From Deinococcus aquiradiocola (GTDB lineage: Bacteria; Deinococcota; Deinococci; Deinococcales; Deinococcaceae): a stretch of 64,000 bases of DNA. The position numbers were made by a program, and so were the translations under genes. Position 1 is the first letter of the stretch, and every line of letters starts with the position of its first letter. The notes under the pieces were generated by a model. It searched no databases. It was not told the origin of the DNA and was given only the letters and a program-made list of their open reading frames with translations. Location of the stretch: contig NZ_BMOE01000008.1 of the NCBI RefSeq assembly GCF_014646915.1, positions 62,001 through 126,000 of the forward strand, written 5' to 3'. Shown piece after piece: positions 8,370-20,425 of this stretch.

Positions 8370-9386
8370 TCACTTCAGGGTTTTCGCCCAGCTGAGGATG
8401 GCGGCGTTCGTGGCGTTCGCCTTCTCGAAGGTCGCGGCGTGCCCGGCGCCCGGAATGAGGACCAGCTTGCTGCCCGCGATGCCGTTGTGCATCTTCATGG
8501 CGAGCTCGGTGGGCGTGAGGTTGTCCTCCAGGCCGAACACCAGCAGGGTCGGGACCTTGATGGTCGCCAGGACGGGGTTCGCGTCGGGGCGTGTGGCGAG
8601 CGCGTTGCCGCCCGCGACCGTGCCGTTCAGGCTGGCCTGCTTCACGAGGCCGCTCAGGAACTGCACCTGGTTCGGCATCTTCATGCGGCTCTCGCCGGTC
8701 AGCATGCGGGGCAGGATGCCGGGCACGAGGCTCGCGACGCCCATCTGCTGCGCCTGCTGGGCGTTGCCGCGCCAGCTGGCGGCCTCGGCAGTCCCGGCCG
8801 GGTCGGCGGTCGTGTCGATGAACACGAGGCCCGTGAAGCGCTCGGGGCTCATGCGGTACATCTGCAGGAGCGTCATGCCGCCCATGCTCATGCCGCCCAC
8901 CACGGCGCTCTTCAGGCCGAGGGCGTCCATGGTGCCCAGGATGCTGCGCGCATAGAACTCGATGCTGGCCTCGTTGCCCTGCAGGGTGCTCCTGCCGAAG
9001 CCGGGCAGGTCCACCGTGATGACCTGGTACCCGGCGGCGACGAGGGCCGCACGGTTGTTCTTGAACAGCTCGCCGGACAGCGGGTAGCCGTGAATGAGCA
9101 GCATGGGTCGGCCCCTGCCTTCGGCCTTGAAGAACACCCGGGCGCCCGTCACGTCCACCATGCCGCTCGCGGGGATCCTGCCGTTCATGAGGGCGCTGCC
9201 CATCCGGACGGGCGTCATGGGCATGCCGGGCATCGCCTGCGTCTGCATGGCCTGGCCCGGCATCTGCTGGCCCTGCATGGTCTGACCCTGGACGGGCTGG
9301 GCGGGAATGGCGTTCTGAGCGGACGCCGCGCTGACGGGCAGGACGGTGAGGGCGAACGTGAGGAGCGAACGGTTGAAGTGACGCAT
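8370..9386 (-). CDS. exported alpha/beta hydrolase with Met/Gln-rich linker
   Basis: 338 aa. Signal peptide 1-23 (LLTFALTVLPVSAASA), then residues 26-58, extremely rich in Met, Gln, Pro and Gly (repeats like QGQxMPGQAM), then an alpha/beta-hydrolase domain from about 78. HGYPLSGE at 99-106 is the oxyanion region, Ser167 in GMSMGG is the nucleophile, and FGLEDNLTP and GAGHAATFEK supply the acid and His. Probably a periplasmic or extracellular esterase-like enzyme; substrate unknown. The ATG at 9386 is chosen because AGGAGG lies 8 nt upstream and the signal peptide begins there. The Met-rich stretch could bind Cu or scavenge oxidants (speculation). Confidence 0.8.
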   Translation of the reverse strand: MRHFNRSLLTFALTVLPVSAASAQNAIPAQPVQGQTMQGQQMPGQAMQTQAMPGMPMTPVRMGSALMNGRIPASGMVDVTGARVFFKAEGRGRPMLLIHGYPLSGELFKNNRAALVAAGYQVITVDLPGFGRSTLQGNEASIEFYARSILGTMDALGLKSAVVGGMSMGGMTLLQMYRMSPERFTGLVFIDTTADPAGTAEAASWRGNAQQAQQMGVASLVPGILPRMLTGESRMKMPNQVQFLSGLVKQASLNGTVAGGNALATRPDANPVLATIKVPTLLVFGLEDNLTPTELAMKMHNGIAGSKLVLIPGAGHAATFEKANATNAAILSWAKTLK

Positions 9387-9737
9387 GCTGTGCCTCCTGG
9401 GCAGAAAGGAAAGGGGGGATGAGAGCGGCCCGTGAGGTGCTGTTCGCAGGGGCGCTGGGTATGCAAGGGGCACTGTACCCGCCCCCGGCGCGCCCGCTGC
9501 GGAGCTTCAAGGAAGGTTCAGCGGCCCCTGTGCGTCTCCTCAAGGGTTGCCCCATGCCGCCCGAAGGAACCATGACGGTCCGCTCAAGGCCGCCCCGCCC
9601 GCACACCCGCCCGAAACGCGGCGCGACTCCCGCTCAGCGCGGAACGCGGCGGTACACTGGGCGGCGAACGACGGCCCGCCACACCCGCACCTCGACCGGG
9701 CGGCCCACCCGCCCCCTCACCCGCAAGGACGTGACCC
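9387..9737. other. divergent intergenic region between hydrolase and pgi
   Basis: 351 bp. On the minus strand a TACAGT (9472-9477) could be the -10 box of the hydrolase gene, leaving an 85-nt leader. On the plus strand TACACT (9653-9658) could serve pgi with an 80-nt leader. I see no small gene, RNA structure or repeat here. Confidence 0.35.
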
Positions 9738-11378
9738 ATGACCGAGCAGCGACCCAGCCTCACCGACCTCCCCGCCTGGAAGGCCCTCCAGGCGCACCAC
9801 CAGCAGACGCACGACACCACCCTCGGTGAGCTGTTCGCGCAGGACGCCACGCGCGGCGAGCGCCTCACGCTCGAAGCCGCGGGCCTGTACCTCGACTACT
9901 CCAAGAACCGCGTCACGGACGACACCCTGAAGCTCCTCGTGCAGCTCGCGCAGGAGGCGGGCGTCGAACAGAAGCGCGACGCGATGTTCGCGGGCGAGAA
10001 GATCAACGTCACCGAGGACCGCGCCGTGCTGCACACCGCCCTGCGCGCTCCGCGCAGCGCGACCGTCATGGTGGACGGCCGCAACGTCGTCCCGGACGTG
10101 CACGAGGTGCTGGACCGCATGGCGGACTTCGCGCGGCAGGTGCGGGACCGCACGTGGCTCGGCCACACCGGCAAACCCATCACGAACATCGTCAACATCG
10201 GCATCGGCGGCTCCGACCTGGGGCCCGTCATGGCGTACCGCGCGCTGGAATTCTACGCGGACCGCGGCCTCACGCTGCGCTTCGTGTCGAACGTCGACGG
10301 GACGGAATTCGTGGAAGCCGTCCGCGACCTGAACCCCGAAGAGACGCTGTTCATCGTGAGTTCCAAGACCTTCACCACGCAGGAAACCATGGCGAACGCC
10401 GGGAGCGCCCGCGCATGGACGCTCGCTGCGCTGCACGACGACGTCGCCATCGCCCGGCACTTCGTGGCCGTGTCCACCAACGCCACCGCCGTCCAGAAGT
10501 TCGGGATCGACACCCGCAACATGTTCGGCTTCTGGGACTGGGTCGGCGGACGGTACAGCATGGACAGCGCCATCGGCCTGAGCCTCATGCTCGCCATCGG
10601 GCCGGGTCAGTACGAGGAACTCCTCGCGGGCTTCCACGACATGGACGAGCACTTCCGCACCGCGCCCCTGCACGCCAACATGCCCGCCCTGCTCGCCCTG
10701 ATCGGACTGTGGTACGACGACTTCTACGACGCGCAGACGCTCGCCGTCCTCCCGTACGACCATTACCTCTCGCAGTTCAGCGCGTACCTGCAGCAGCTCG
10801 ACATGGAAAGCAACGGCAAGCACGTCACGCTGGACGGCCACACCGTCACGTACCAGACGGGACCCGTCATCTGGGGCCAGCCGGGCACGAACGGCCAGCA
10901 CGCCTTCTACCAGCTGATCCACCAGGGCACGAAACTCATCCCGTGCGACTTCATCGGCTTCGTGAACACCCTCAACCTGCTCGGCGAGCACCACGACCTG
11001 CTGATGGCGAACGTGTTCGCGCAGACCGAAGCGCTCGCGTTCGGCAAGACGCTCGACCAGGTGCTCGCCGAGGGCGTGCCCGCCGACCTCGCCCCGCACC
11101 GCGTGTTCGACGGGAACCGCCCCACCAACACGCTCCTCGCGGACACGCTCACGCCGCGCGTGCTGGGCGCCATGATCGCCCTGTACGAGCACAAGGTCTT
11201 CGTGCAGGGCGCCGTGTGGAACATCAACAGCTTCGACCAGTGGGGCGTGGAGCTGGGCAAGGTCCTGGCGAGCCGCATCGTGCCGGAACTGCAGGCGGAC
11301 GCCGCGCCGGACCTGACGCACGACAGCAGCACCAACGCCCTCATCCGCCGCTACCGCGCAGGCCGGGGCCGCAACTGA
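9738..11378 (+). CDS. pgi: glucose-6-phosphate isomerase
   Basis: 546 aa, full length for the large bacterial PGI type. Interconverts glucose-6-phosphate and fructose-6-phosphate in glycolysis and gluconeogenesis; cytoplasmic. Visible family motifs are GIGGSDLGP near 154-162 (sugar-phosphate site), SKTFTTQET near 210, [13 protein letters not shown] in the middle and QWGVELGK near 500-507 (PGI signature 2). No operon partner; it is followed by a bidirectional hairpin shared with the convergent excalibur-domain gene. Two bases past its stop, TGATACCG resembles the end of the inverted-repeat element seen at 7456 and 36249. Confidence 0.95.
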   Translation: MTEQRPSLTDLPAWKALQAHHQQTHDTTLGELFAQDATRGERLTLEAAGLYLDYSKNRVTDDTLKLLVQLAQEAGVEQKRDAMFAGEKINVTEDRAVLHTALRAPRSATVMVDGRNVVPDVHEVLDRMADFARQVRDRTWLGHTGKPITNIVNIGIGGSDLGPVMAYRALEFYADRGLTLRFVSNVDGTEFVEAVRDLNPEETLFIVSSKTFTTQETMANAGSARAWTLAALHDDVAIARHFVAVSTNATAVQKFGIDTRNMFGFWDWVGGRYSMDSAIGLSLMLAIGPGQYEELLAGFHDMDEHFRTAPLHANMPALLALIGLWYDDFYDAQTLAVLPYDHYLSQFSAYLQQLDMESNGKHVTLDGHTVTYQTGPVIWGQPGTNGQHAFYQLIHQGTKLIPCDFIGFVNTLNLLGEHHDLLMANVFAQTEALAFGKTLDQVLAEGVPADLAPHRVFDGNRPTNTLLADTLTPRVLGAMIALYEHKVFVQGAVWNINSFDQWGVELGKVLASRIVPELQADAAPDLTHDSSTNALIRRYRAGRGRN

Positions 11379-11380
11379 AC

Positions 11381-11420
11381 TGATACCGCACAGAACTCAA
11401 GGCGTCCTGGCGAGCGGAGC
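11381..11420 (+). repeat. possible degraded terminus of the inverted-repeat element
   Basis: TGATACCG directly after the pgi stop, followed by gcgagcggagc, resembles the element's TGATACGG...cgagcgaagcgagc end. The match is short and interrupted; treat as tentative. Confidence 0.25.
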
Positions 11421-11457
11421 AAACCGGCATGACCTGACGCCGACCACCTGAACCGAG

Positions 11458-11489
11458 AGCGGGCCGCCCACACCAGGGGCGGCCCGCTT
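11458..11489. terminator. bidirectional hairpin between pgi and excalibur gene
   Basis: agcgggccgccc / gggcggcccgctt with a 6-nt loop, between convergent genes. Confidence 0.65.
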
Positions 11490-11502
11490 CACGTTCCTTC
11501 GT

Positions 11503-11898
11503 TCACTCGCCGCGCTCGCACGCCAGCCCGTTGTGGTTCCGGTCCAGCGTCGTCCGGTACCCCAGCACGCCCAGACGCAGCGGCGCACGCCCCGCCGCCC
11601 GCACCGCCGCGCACGACCGGAAGTACACCACGCCCCGGCCCGCCAGCGGCGCACTGGCACTCACGGGCCGCGTCAGGGCACGCGACACGTACCCGCCCCG
11701 CCCGCCCACCGTCGTCCGGCACCACTGCCCCCGGCACGCCACGATCAGCAGCGTGCCCTTCGGCACGACGCTCAGCACGCGGCCCGACACGCCCGGCGAA
11801 CGGCGCAGGTTCACGCTGCCCGTCGTGACGGCCGTCGCCGCCTGCGCCGTGGTCAGGCACGCCACACTCAGGGCCAGGATTCGCATCATGTTCTTCAT
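11503..11898 (-). CDS. exported SH3 / excalibur-domain protein
   Basis: 131 aa. Signal peptide 1-20 (MMRILALSVACLTTAQA). Bacterial SH3-like domain at about 24-75 (VNLRRSPGVSGRVLSVVPKG). The C-terminal excalibur calcium-binding loop ends the protein: DRNHNGLACERGE, with the D-x-N-x-N/D-G-x-x-C-E pattern. Four further cysteines may form disulfides. Such proteins act in the cell envelope, often with nucleases or wall-binding partners; no partner is adjacent. I use the ATG at 11898 because it starts the signal peptide; the longer reading upstream lacks conserved features. The AT-rich island starts about 120 nt upstream. Confidence 0.8.
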   Translation of the reverse strand: MKNMMRILALSVACLTTAQAATAVTTGSVNLRRSPGVSGRVLSVVPKGTLLIVACRGQWCRTTVGGRGGYVSRALTRPVSASAPLAGRGVVYFRSCAAVRAAGRAPLRLGVLGYRTTLDRNHNGLACERGE

Positions 11899-12118
11899 GC
11901 GTTCAGCAGACACGCCGTGCCTGACCCGCACCTGACTGCCAGCAGGGGAGACGCAGCACACGCACACGCCAGGGGGGACGACCGTCACCGCCACCCCGAC
12001 CCGCCCAAGCAGAAGCTCAGGTGAAAATTCAGATAGTAACACCCCTTCTGTACGTTTTGAGGGCGAAAGCCAAAAGAAGAAGTATCGTGATTAAACGCAA
12101 AGGCTTAAAAATAGGATG

Positions 12119-13759
12119 CTAATTCCTGGATAATCTACGATCACGCATTTTGTTTAGCGAGTCATTCAGAACATCCATGTCTCTTTGCGGTATGATTTGG
12201 CTCCCTTTTAATAAAATTTTGTTTGTGAATTCGACCGCCTCGCCAAAACTTGTATCATCTTTTCCTTCCCGGAATATATCATCTAATGTATCTATATTGC
12301 TTCCTATGCCGGTTGGAATAATGATGCGCATGCGCGATACCTCTGATGGCACCATCTCAAGGACCCCGCCGCCAAAACTGCGCCCTTCAATTTCTGCGGA
12401 TAGCAACGTTAAAGAGTTATGAAAGGCACAAATGAAGTCTGTTTCGTTTATGGAAGGATTTTTGATAAGCCTTCCTCTATATATAGTGTCAGTTGTTAAC
12501 GCATCATGTTGGTTATATATTACCCTCGGGGAGTAATGAGAACGCTTGGAAAGAAGAATCTTGCCGCCAACCATATTTGGTATCCGATACCAAGGCTTTC
12601 TCACTGTGCATTTGTATCTTTTGTCAAGGTTTACTTCTTCCCCAATTTTAATATATTCAGACGGCTTTTCATAATCTAAAGGGTCAGGTTTTTCCGGTGA
12701 AAAATTGAGTATATAAGATTTTTCATCCATTGATATAGACTTTCTATGATCAAGACGTGTGTAGACTGCGCCTCTAGATTGCCTCGACCTTGCTAATAAA
12801 GGCTCTGCCCATGGTTCTAGTTCGAAAGCTTGCATTGTTGAATGATCTATACAAAAGTAATCGTTCGCTCCCGTCACAATCGAGACATCAAACTTTACAA
12901 ATTTATTGACCAAGTCAGTCCTGCTCTGAATATCCTCATAAACCGAAAGTTGTTTAGAATTTAAAAGATATCTATACCATGTGTCGTTATTGACTATTGT
13001 GTGTAACCATTCTTCTTGATTACGATCTGGATAATGCTGTATAAAACGGACAACATTATTCCCGCTAGCCCTCCTGCCGCTTATTATGAGCGTTTCTTGT
13101 AAAACACCTTCAAATATTTTTGGTGGAAACACGTCGATTGTAAGTTCAGAGCAATTACTTAAAAGCCATTTTCTAAATTGTTTTGCGGCCACCCCAGCTA
13201 AAGATTCGTCAGGAATGATAAAGGCAAAAGTACCACCGTTCTTTAATTTAGATATCGATGAAATAACAATTGGCACCCAAATATTAGCCACTCTCTTTAT
13301 ATCAATATTGTTTTCAAGCGATATTTTGTCAATACTCTTCTTGTCTGCTTCTGATGTAAATTGATATCTGACATAAGGTGGATTACCTACTACGATATCA
13401 TATCCTCCGATATCGGTATGGGCATCAAAGTATGACTTGTTAATAATATTGCCCTGAATTTGGAAACGTATCAATTTAGCACTCGATTTTAGTGCCTCCT
13501 CTTTTAATATTTCAATGCCAGTAAAATCGACTTCGTTCGAAATGGTGCTGCGACTGAAACCGGTTATGAAAGCACCGTCTCCACAAGAAGGTTCTAGTAC
13601 TTTTAAATTTGATATGTGTGATTTCAGTGATATAGCACGTGAGATTGCAAGATCGACTAATTTACTTGGCGAATAAAAACCGCCGCGCAGCTTATCTGTC
13701 GTAAGAGTATCTGAAGTTTTCACTGAAATGATTATATCTGCACTGAAGCTTTTTGACAA
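12119..13759 (-). CDS. N6-adenine DNA methyltransferase (gamma type, Eco57I/PaeR7I-like)
   Basis: 546 aa. SAM-dependent DNA methyltransferase: motif X region KLRGGFYSPSKLVDLA (24-39), motif I LEPSCGDGAF (55-64), motif IV NPPY (126-129), which marks adenine-N6 enzymes; in the gamma order motif X comes first. The C-terminal half (about 290-530) would be the target-recognition domain. Start is TTG at 13759 with AGGA 6 nt upstream; I find no in-frame ATG nearby. Divergent from the nuclease gene, whose start is 51 nt away, as expected of a restriction-modification pair in which this protein protects host DNA. Recognition sequence unknown. AT-rich, clearly foreign. Confidence 0.85.
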   Translation of the reverse strand: MSKSFSADIIISVKTSDTLTTDKLRGGFYSPSKLVDLAISRAISLKSHISNLKVLEPSCGDGAFITGFSRSTISNEVDFTGIEILKEEALKSSAKLIRFQIQGNIINKSYFDAHTDIGGYDIVVGNPPYVRYQFTSEADKKSIDKISLENNIDIKRVANIWVPIVISSISKLKNGGTFAFIIPDESLAGVAAKQFRKWLLSNCSELTIDVFPPKIFEGVLQETLIISGRRASGNNVVRFIQHYPDRNQEEWLHTIVNNDTWYRYLLNSKQLSVYEDIQSRTDLVNKFVKFDVSIVTGANDYFCIDHSTMQAFELEPWAEPLLARSRQSRGAVYTRLDHRKSISMDEKSYILNFSPEKPDPLDYEKPSEYIKIGEEVNLDKRYKCTVRKPWYRIPNMVGGKILLSKRSHYSPRVIYNQHDALTTDTIYRGRLIKNPSINETDFICAFHNSLTLLSAEIEGRSFGGGVLEMVPSEVSRMRIIIPTGIGSNIDTLDDIFREGKDDTSFGEAVEFTNKILLKGSQIIPQRDMDVLNDSLNKMRDRRLSRN

Positions 13760-13810
13760 CTTGAATCCTAGTCTGCATAATTTTGTTTAAAAGATTAGAA
13801 GGAGTGCAAG

Positions 13811-14995
13811 ATGAAAATTATTAGTCAGCCACTCAAAAGCAGTCAAACCGCATTGGATCATTTAAAAAAAGCTCTTCTCGATCCAAATATAACATCACTC
13901 ACTTTTATCGTCGCATGGGCGAAGGCTAGTGGTTTAAAACTTATTGAAAGCGAGTTAAAAGATCTAAAGACGAAGAAAATAGCTAGTAGGATAATACTTG
14001 GGATCGATGAAGGGGGTGCGACCATTGAGGGAATTGATATGGCTATTCAGCTCTTTGAAGAATGCTATATATATCACAATAAATCCCGTGGGACATTTCA
14101 TCCAAAAGTTTACAGGTTTGAATCAAATACTTCGTCGATAATGATTGGCTCAAGCAATCTTACGTTCGGCGGACTTAGTTATAACTACGAATCTAATGTA
14201 ATATTAGAAGCGCACGATGTAGATTTCGCATTTATGAGTTCTGAAATAGATGGTTACATAGCTACTATTATGTCCGATACTAGTTGTTTATTCAAAATTG
14301 ATAATGGCAATAAAAGCGCAATTTACTCTAATCCGATATATAAAGTAAAGTCCGAGAAAAGACCGCCAATAGGTGGCGTGAGTGTTGGAAGATCTGGGTT
14401 GAAGCCATCAGTATTTGGACGCAGTATATTGCCACTAGCTCCTGTTCAGAGAGTACGTAAGGCAGTAAAGTCTATTAAGAAAATTAAAAAACTCCGCCCA
14501 TCAATCAATGGGAAGCCATCATTGCCTTTGAGTCCATCAACGGTGATCAGAAGATGGGTGAAAAAACTGAATACAACTGATTCGCAACAAGTGAATCCTG
14601 GATCAAACCCTACAGGTAATCTTAGACTGTCAAAGGCTCAAAACAACATTACTTCCCAAACGTATTTTAGGGGAATATTTTTTTCAAGCCTCGTCTGGAC
14701 TTCGGCACCTGTAACATCTCTTGTAATGACCCATAAAGAAATTGCAAGTTTGGACGCTTATGTATATTTCGATGGCATTTACTATGGTATATTTCAGATT
14801 GAGATCTCGCATTCTACCAGTCGTATTGCCTCACAAGCGAATATTGCAAGTGTTTTACATTGGAGGCGACTGTTGCCAATTCTTACGTCTTCAAATTATA
14901 AAGGTGGATACGTCTCGATTGAACTGAATGCAAGCGGCGAGTATATCATCAGGGTTGATAAATCCCCATCTTCAATACCTATATCATTGCCTTAG
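13811..14995 (+). CDS. PLD-fold restriction endonuclease (BfiI/NgoFVII-like)
   Basis: 394 aa. N-terminal phospholipase-D-type nuclease, about 1-150: His97-x-Lys99, then GSSN at 113-116 and Glu127. This H-K-N-E layout and spacing fits the metal-independent endonuclease BfiI better than the usual HKD. A basic linker (about 180-265) holds two copies of a 27-residue repeat (198-224, 229-255). The C-terminal domain (268-394: TGNLRLSKAQ, TYFRGIFF, IEISHS, SVLHWRRLLP) resembles the B3-like DNA-binding domain of this family. SD AAGGAG precedes the ATG. The neighbouring methyltransferase is presumably the protective partner. Only one PLD motif is present, so a dimer is expected. Confidence 0.82.
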   Translation: MKIISQPLKSSQTALDHLKKALLDPNITSLTFIVAWAKASGLKLIESELKDLKTKKIASRIILGIDEGGATIEGIDMAIQLFEECYIYHNKSRGTFHPKVYRFESNTSSIMIGSSNLTFGGLSYNYESNVILEAHDVDFAFMSSEIDGYIATIMSDTSCLFKIDNGNKSAIYSNPIYKVKSEKRPPIGGVSVGRSGLKPSVFGRSILPLAPVQRVRKAVKSIKKIKKLRPSINGKPSLPLSPSTVIRRWVKKLNTTDSQQVNPGSNPTGNLRLSKAQNNITSQTYFRGIFFSSLVWTSAPVTSLVMTHKEIASLDAYVYFDGIYYGIFQIEISHSTSRIASQANIASVLHWRRLLPILTSSNYKGGYVSIELNASGEYIIRVDKSPSSIPISLP

Positions 14996-14998
14996 TTG

Positions 14999-18073
<3,075 letters not shown>

Positions 18074-18084
18074 TCCAGAGAGTC

Positions 18085-18090
18085 AGTATG
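18085..18090 (-). promoter_or_regulatory. possible -10 box of carB
   Basis: CATACT on the minus strand, 11 nt before the carB ATG; no convincing -35 sequence. Confidence 0.3.
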
Positions 18091-18121
18091 GCACGGAAAG
18101 GCAGGGGAGGGGTGAGGGGCC

Positions 18122-18135
18122 TGTATGGTTATGCA
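18122..18135. promoter_or_regulatory. candidate ArgR operator (ARG box) upstream of carB
   Basis: TGTATGGTTATGCA, an imperfect palindrome of the form TGNAT-N4-ATNCA used by ArgR-family repressors. It is nearly the same as the site upstream of argG (TGCATAGCTATGCG): 10 of 14 positions are identical and the other four are transitions. It lies 49 nt upstream of carB. Confidence 0.55.
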
Positions 18136-18646
18136 GGCGGGCCGGGGCAGGCGTCCTGGCGGAGCGCGGCCTGCTGGCGCTCCAGGTGCTCCCACCCTGC
18201 ACCATCGTCTGGGAAGTGCAGGCCCCCGGCTTCGGCCTCTCGAAGGACCTGAGCGGCCGCTGCCGGATCGCCGCCCCGGACGACGGCGTACCGTCGAATT
18301 CGCGGAACTCAGCCCGGCGTTCTCTGTGCGTTCTCTGTGCAGACCGGCCTCGACGCATCTGCAGGAGGCACATCCGGGAGCTGCGGCCGGGCCTGTCTGC
18401 CGGTGCCGTGCGCGGCTCTCATGTCGGCACGGTTCGTGAGCTGCGGCTGAGACGGTGAAGTTCTCCCCCCGCCGCCTCACCGGGCTGGGGGGGTGAAAAA
18501 AGCAAGGGCGGACCGCGTCTGATGCCCGCGCGCTGCACTGAAAATGCTGTGCTGAAGGGCGATTCTCTGTGTTTTTAGTACGGTGCATGAATTGCCCTGT
18601 AAGTTCCGATTCAGAATTTCTAAGGGCCTCGTCAGCTTGCCGCACC
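18136..18646. other. long intergenic region upstream of carB
   Basis: About 510 bp between the ARG-box candidate and the promoter of the beta-barrel gene. It contains a tandem duplicate gttctctgtgc (18319-18329 and 18330-18340) and an A-rich tract near 18495. Short open frames exist but have no recognisable product and no codon signal I trust. I see no RNA gene. Confidence 0.35.
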
Positions 18647-18652
18647 TATACT
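18647..18652 (+). promoter_or_regulatory. leaderless -10 box of beta-barrel gene
   Basis: TATACT, 6 nt before the ATG at 18659; no -35 recognisable. Transcription would start at or next to the initiator codon. Confidence 0.6.
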
Positions 18653-18658
18653 CGTCTC

Positions 18659-19129
18659 ATGAAGAAGACGCTGCTCACCCTGACCGCCCTCGCTGCCCTC
18701 GCCTCGACCGCTTCCGCCGCGAACTACATCGGCGGCTCCATCGGCTCCGGCGCGACCATCCACTACCAGAGCGACCTGACCTCCACCTCGGCGGTCCGTT
18801 ACGGCCTGAACCTGTCCTTCGTGGGCCTCAGCTCCAGTGGCCTGACCCTCGGCGGCGGCGTGGACTACCTGAACGACGTCAGCAACCAGGGCTTCGGCGG
18901 CCTGAACCCCTACTACGGCTTCGGTCTGGACGCGGGCGTCGCACTCGGCAGCGTCACCGGCGTCAGCATCTACCCGCACGTCCTGGGCGGCCTGAAGTAC
19001 AACGTCTCCACCCCCCTCAGCGTCTTCGGTGAGCTGAGCGCCGGCCCCAGCATCACGGTCGCCAACAGCAACACCGGCATCGGCTTCGGCTACGGCGCCC
19101 GCATCGGCGTGAACTACCGCCTGAACTGA
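18659..19129 (+). CDS. small exported beta-barrel (outer-membrane) protein
   Basis: 156 aa. Signal peptide 1-20 (MKKTLLTLTALAALASTASA). The mature part is Gly/Ser/Tyr-rich with alternating hydrophobic residues (YGLNLSFVGLS, LTLGGGVDYL, YYGFGLDAGVAL, FGYGARIGVNYRLN) and a final aromatic-containing strand, the pattern of a small 8-stranded outer-membrane barrel. Function unknown. The ATG at 18659 is supported by the signal peptide and by TATACT 6 nt upstream; the in-frame ATG 90 nt upstream lacks either. A hairpin terminator follows. Confidence 0.78.
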   Translation: MKKTLLTLTALAALASTASAANYIGGSIGSGATIHYQSDLTSTSAVRYGLNLSFVGLSSSGLTLGGGVDYLNDVSNQGFGGLNPYYGFGLDAGVALGSVTGVSIYPHVLGGLKYNVSTPLSVFGELSAGPSITVANSNTGIGFGYGARIGVNYRLN

Positions 19130-19156
19130 TCTCCCGTTCAGAGGCTCCCCCCAGAG

Positions 19157-19195
19157 CACAGCACCCCGGCCAGCGCGCCGGGGTGTTCTGTTGTG
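19157..19195 (+). terminator. hairpin terminator after beta-barrel gene
   Basis: caccccggc (19162-19170) pairs with gccggggtg (19177-19185), with flanking partly paired cacag/ttctg and a T-rich tail (ttctgttgtg). Confidence 0.65.
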
Positions 19196-19259
19196 CTCGG
19201 CGCGCGGCGGTATCCAGATTTGTCCAGACGGCCCGCTTGCCGTCTGGGGCGTGCGGGGC

Positions 19260-19265
19260 CACAGT
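19260..19265 (+). promoter_or_regulatory. possible leaderless -10 box of aminotransferase gene
   Basis: CACAGT 6 nt before the ATG; first base deviates from TANNNT. Confidence 0.3.
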
Positions 19266-19271
19266 GGGCGC

Positions 19272-20390
19272 ATGCCGACCCTGCACGCGCGTTCTGCCCT
19301 GGCGGCCGAGAGCATCTTCTCGGTCATGAGTCGCCTCGCCGTGCAGCACGGCGCCGTGAATCTCGGGCAGGGCTTTCCGGCCGGGGCGCCGCCGGACTTC
19401 CTGCTGGACGCGCTGCGGGCGGGGGCGGGCGTCACGGACCAGTACACGGCCCCGGCGGGCCTGCCTGCCCTGCGCGAGGCGCTCGCGGCGGACCTGGGCG
19501 TGCGGTCGGAGCAGGTGAGCGTGACGTGCGGCGCGACCGAGGCGCTGCATGCCCTCGCGGACGCGCTGTACGGGCCGGGCGACGAGGTGCTGATGTTCGA
19601 GCCGGTGTTCGACGTCTACCGCCCGCAGGCGCAGCTGAGCGGCGCGCGGCCCGTGCCCGTCCCCATGACGCTCACGCGGGACGGGTGGAGTCCGGACCTG
19701 GACGCGCTGGAGCGGCTGGTCACGCCGCGCACGCGGGCGCTGCTCGTCAACAACCCGCACAACCCGACCGGGCACGTGTTCACGCCGCAGGAACTCGCGC
19801 GGCTGGTGGACGTGGCGCGCACGCACGACCTGTGGATCGTGGCGGACGAGGTGTACGACGAGCTGTACTTCGCGGGGCCGCCCACGCCGCTGCGGACGCT
19901 GGCGCCGGAGCGGACGTTCACGGTCGGCAGTGCCGGGAAGCGCCTGGAGGCGACCGGGTGGCGGGTCGGGTGGGTGGTGTCGCCGGTGGGCGTGTCGCCG
20001 GGCGTGTCGGGCCTGCATCAGTGGGCGACGTTCTGCGCGCCCGCACCGCTGCAGGCGGCGGTCGCGGCGGCCCTGCCGGTGGCGCGGGCGCGGGACTTCT
20101 ACGGGGAGCTGCGCGCGGCGTACGGGGCGCGCATGCGGCTCCTCGCGAGTGGGCTGCGGGCCCTGGGGCTGGAGGTGCAGGTGCCGGGCGGCACGTATTT
20201 CCTGACGGCGCTCGCGCCGGGAGTGGACGCACGGCGGCTGGTGGAGGAGGGCGGCGTGGCCGTCATTCCGGGGGACGCGTTCTACGCGCAGGGGGCGGCG
20301 CCGGAGGGGCTGGTGCGGCTGGCGTTCTGCAAGCCGCAGGAGGAGATCCTGCGGGCCCTGGAGCGGCTGGAGGCGTACCTGGGTGCCTGA
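19272..20390 (+). CDS. PLP-dependent aminotransferase, methionine/kynurenine aminotransferase-like
   Basis: 372 aa, fold-type I aminotransferase. The opening NLGQGFPAG is typical of the YbdL/kynurenine-oxoglutarate group. NNPHNPTG holds the Asn of the cofactor pocket, ADEVYDELYF the Asp/Tyr pair that contacts the PLP ring, and SAGKRLEATGWRVGW the Schiff-base lysine (Lys223). It transfers amino groups between an amino acid and a 2-oxo acid; the substrate could be methionine, glutamine or an aromatic amino acid. I start at the ATG at 19272, 6 nt after a CACAGT box, rather than at the in-frame codon 81 nt upstream. Single gene; argG follows 254 nt later. Confidence 0.85.
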   Translation: MPTLHARSALAAESIFSVMSRLAVQHGAVNLGQGFPAGAPPDFLLDALRAGAGVTDQYTAPAGLPALREALAADLGVRSEQVSVTCGATEALHALADALYGPGDEVLMFEPVFDVYRPQAQLSGARPVPVPMTLTRDGWSPDLDALERLVTPRTRALLVNNPHNPTGHVFTPQELARLVDVARTHDLWIVADEVYDELYFAGPPTPLRTLAPERTFTVGSAGKRLEATGWRVGWVVSPVGVSPGVSGLHQWATFCAPAPLQAAVAAALPVARARDFYGELRAAYGARMRLLASGLRALGLEVQVPGGTYFLTALAPGVDARRLVEEGGVAVIPGDAFYAQGAAPEGLVRLAFCKPQEEILRALERLEAYLGA

Positions 20391-20425
20391 GGTCTGGAGG
20401 GGCGTGACCGGAACGTGATCCCGGC

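Noticed and set aside
9717..11321. Long minus-strand frame opposite pgi
   Set aside because: Antisense artefact of codon use in pgi; low-complexity product with no family.
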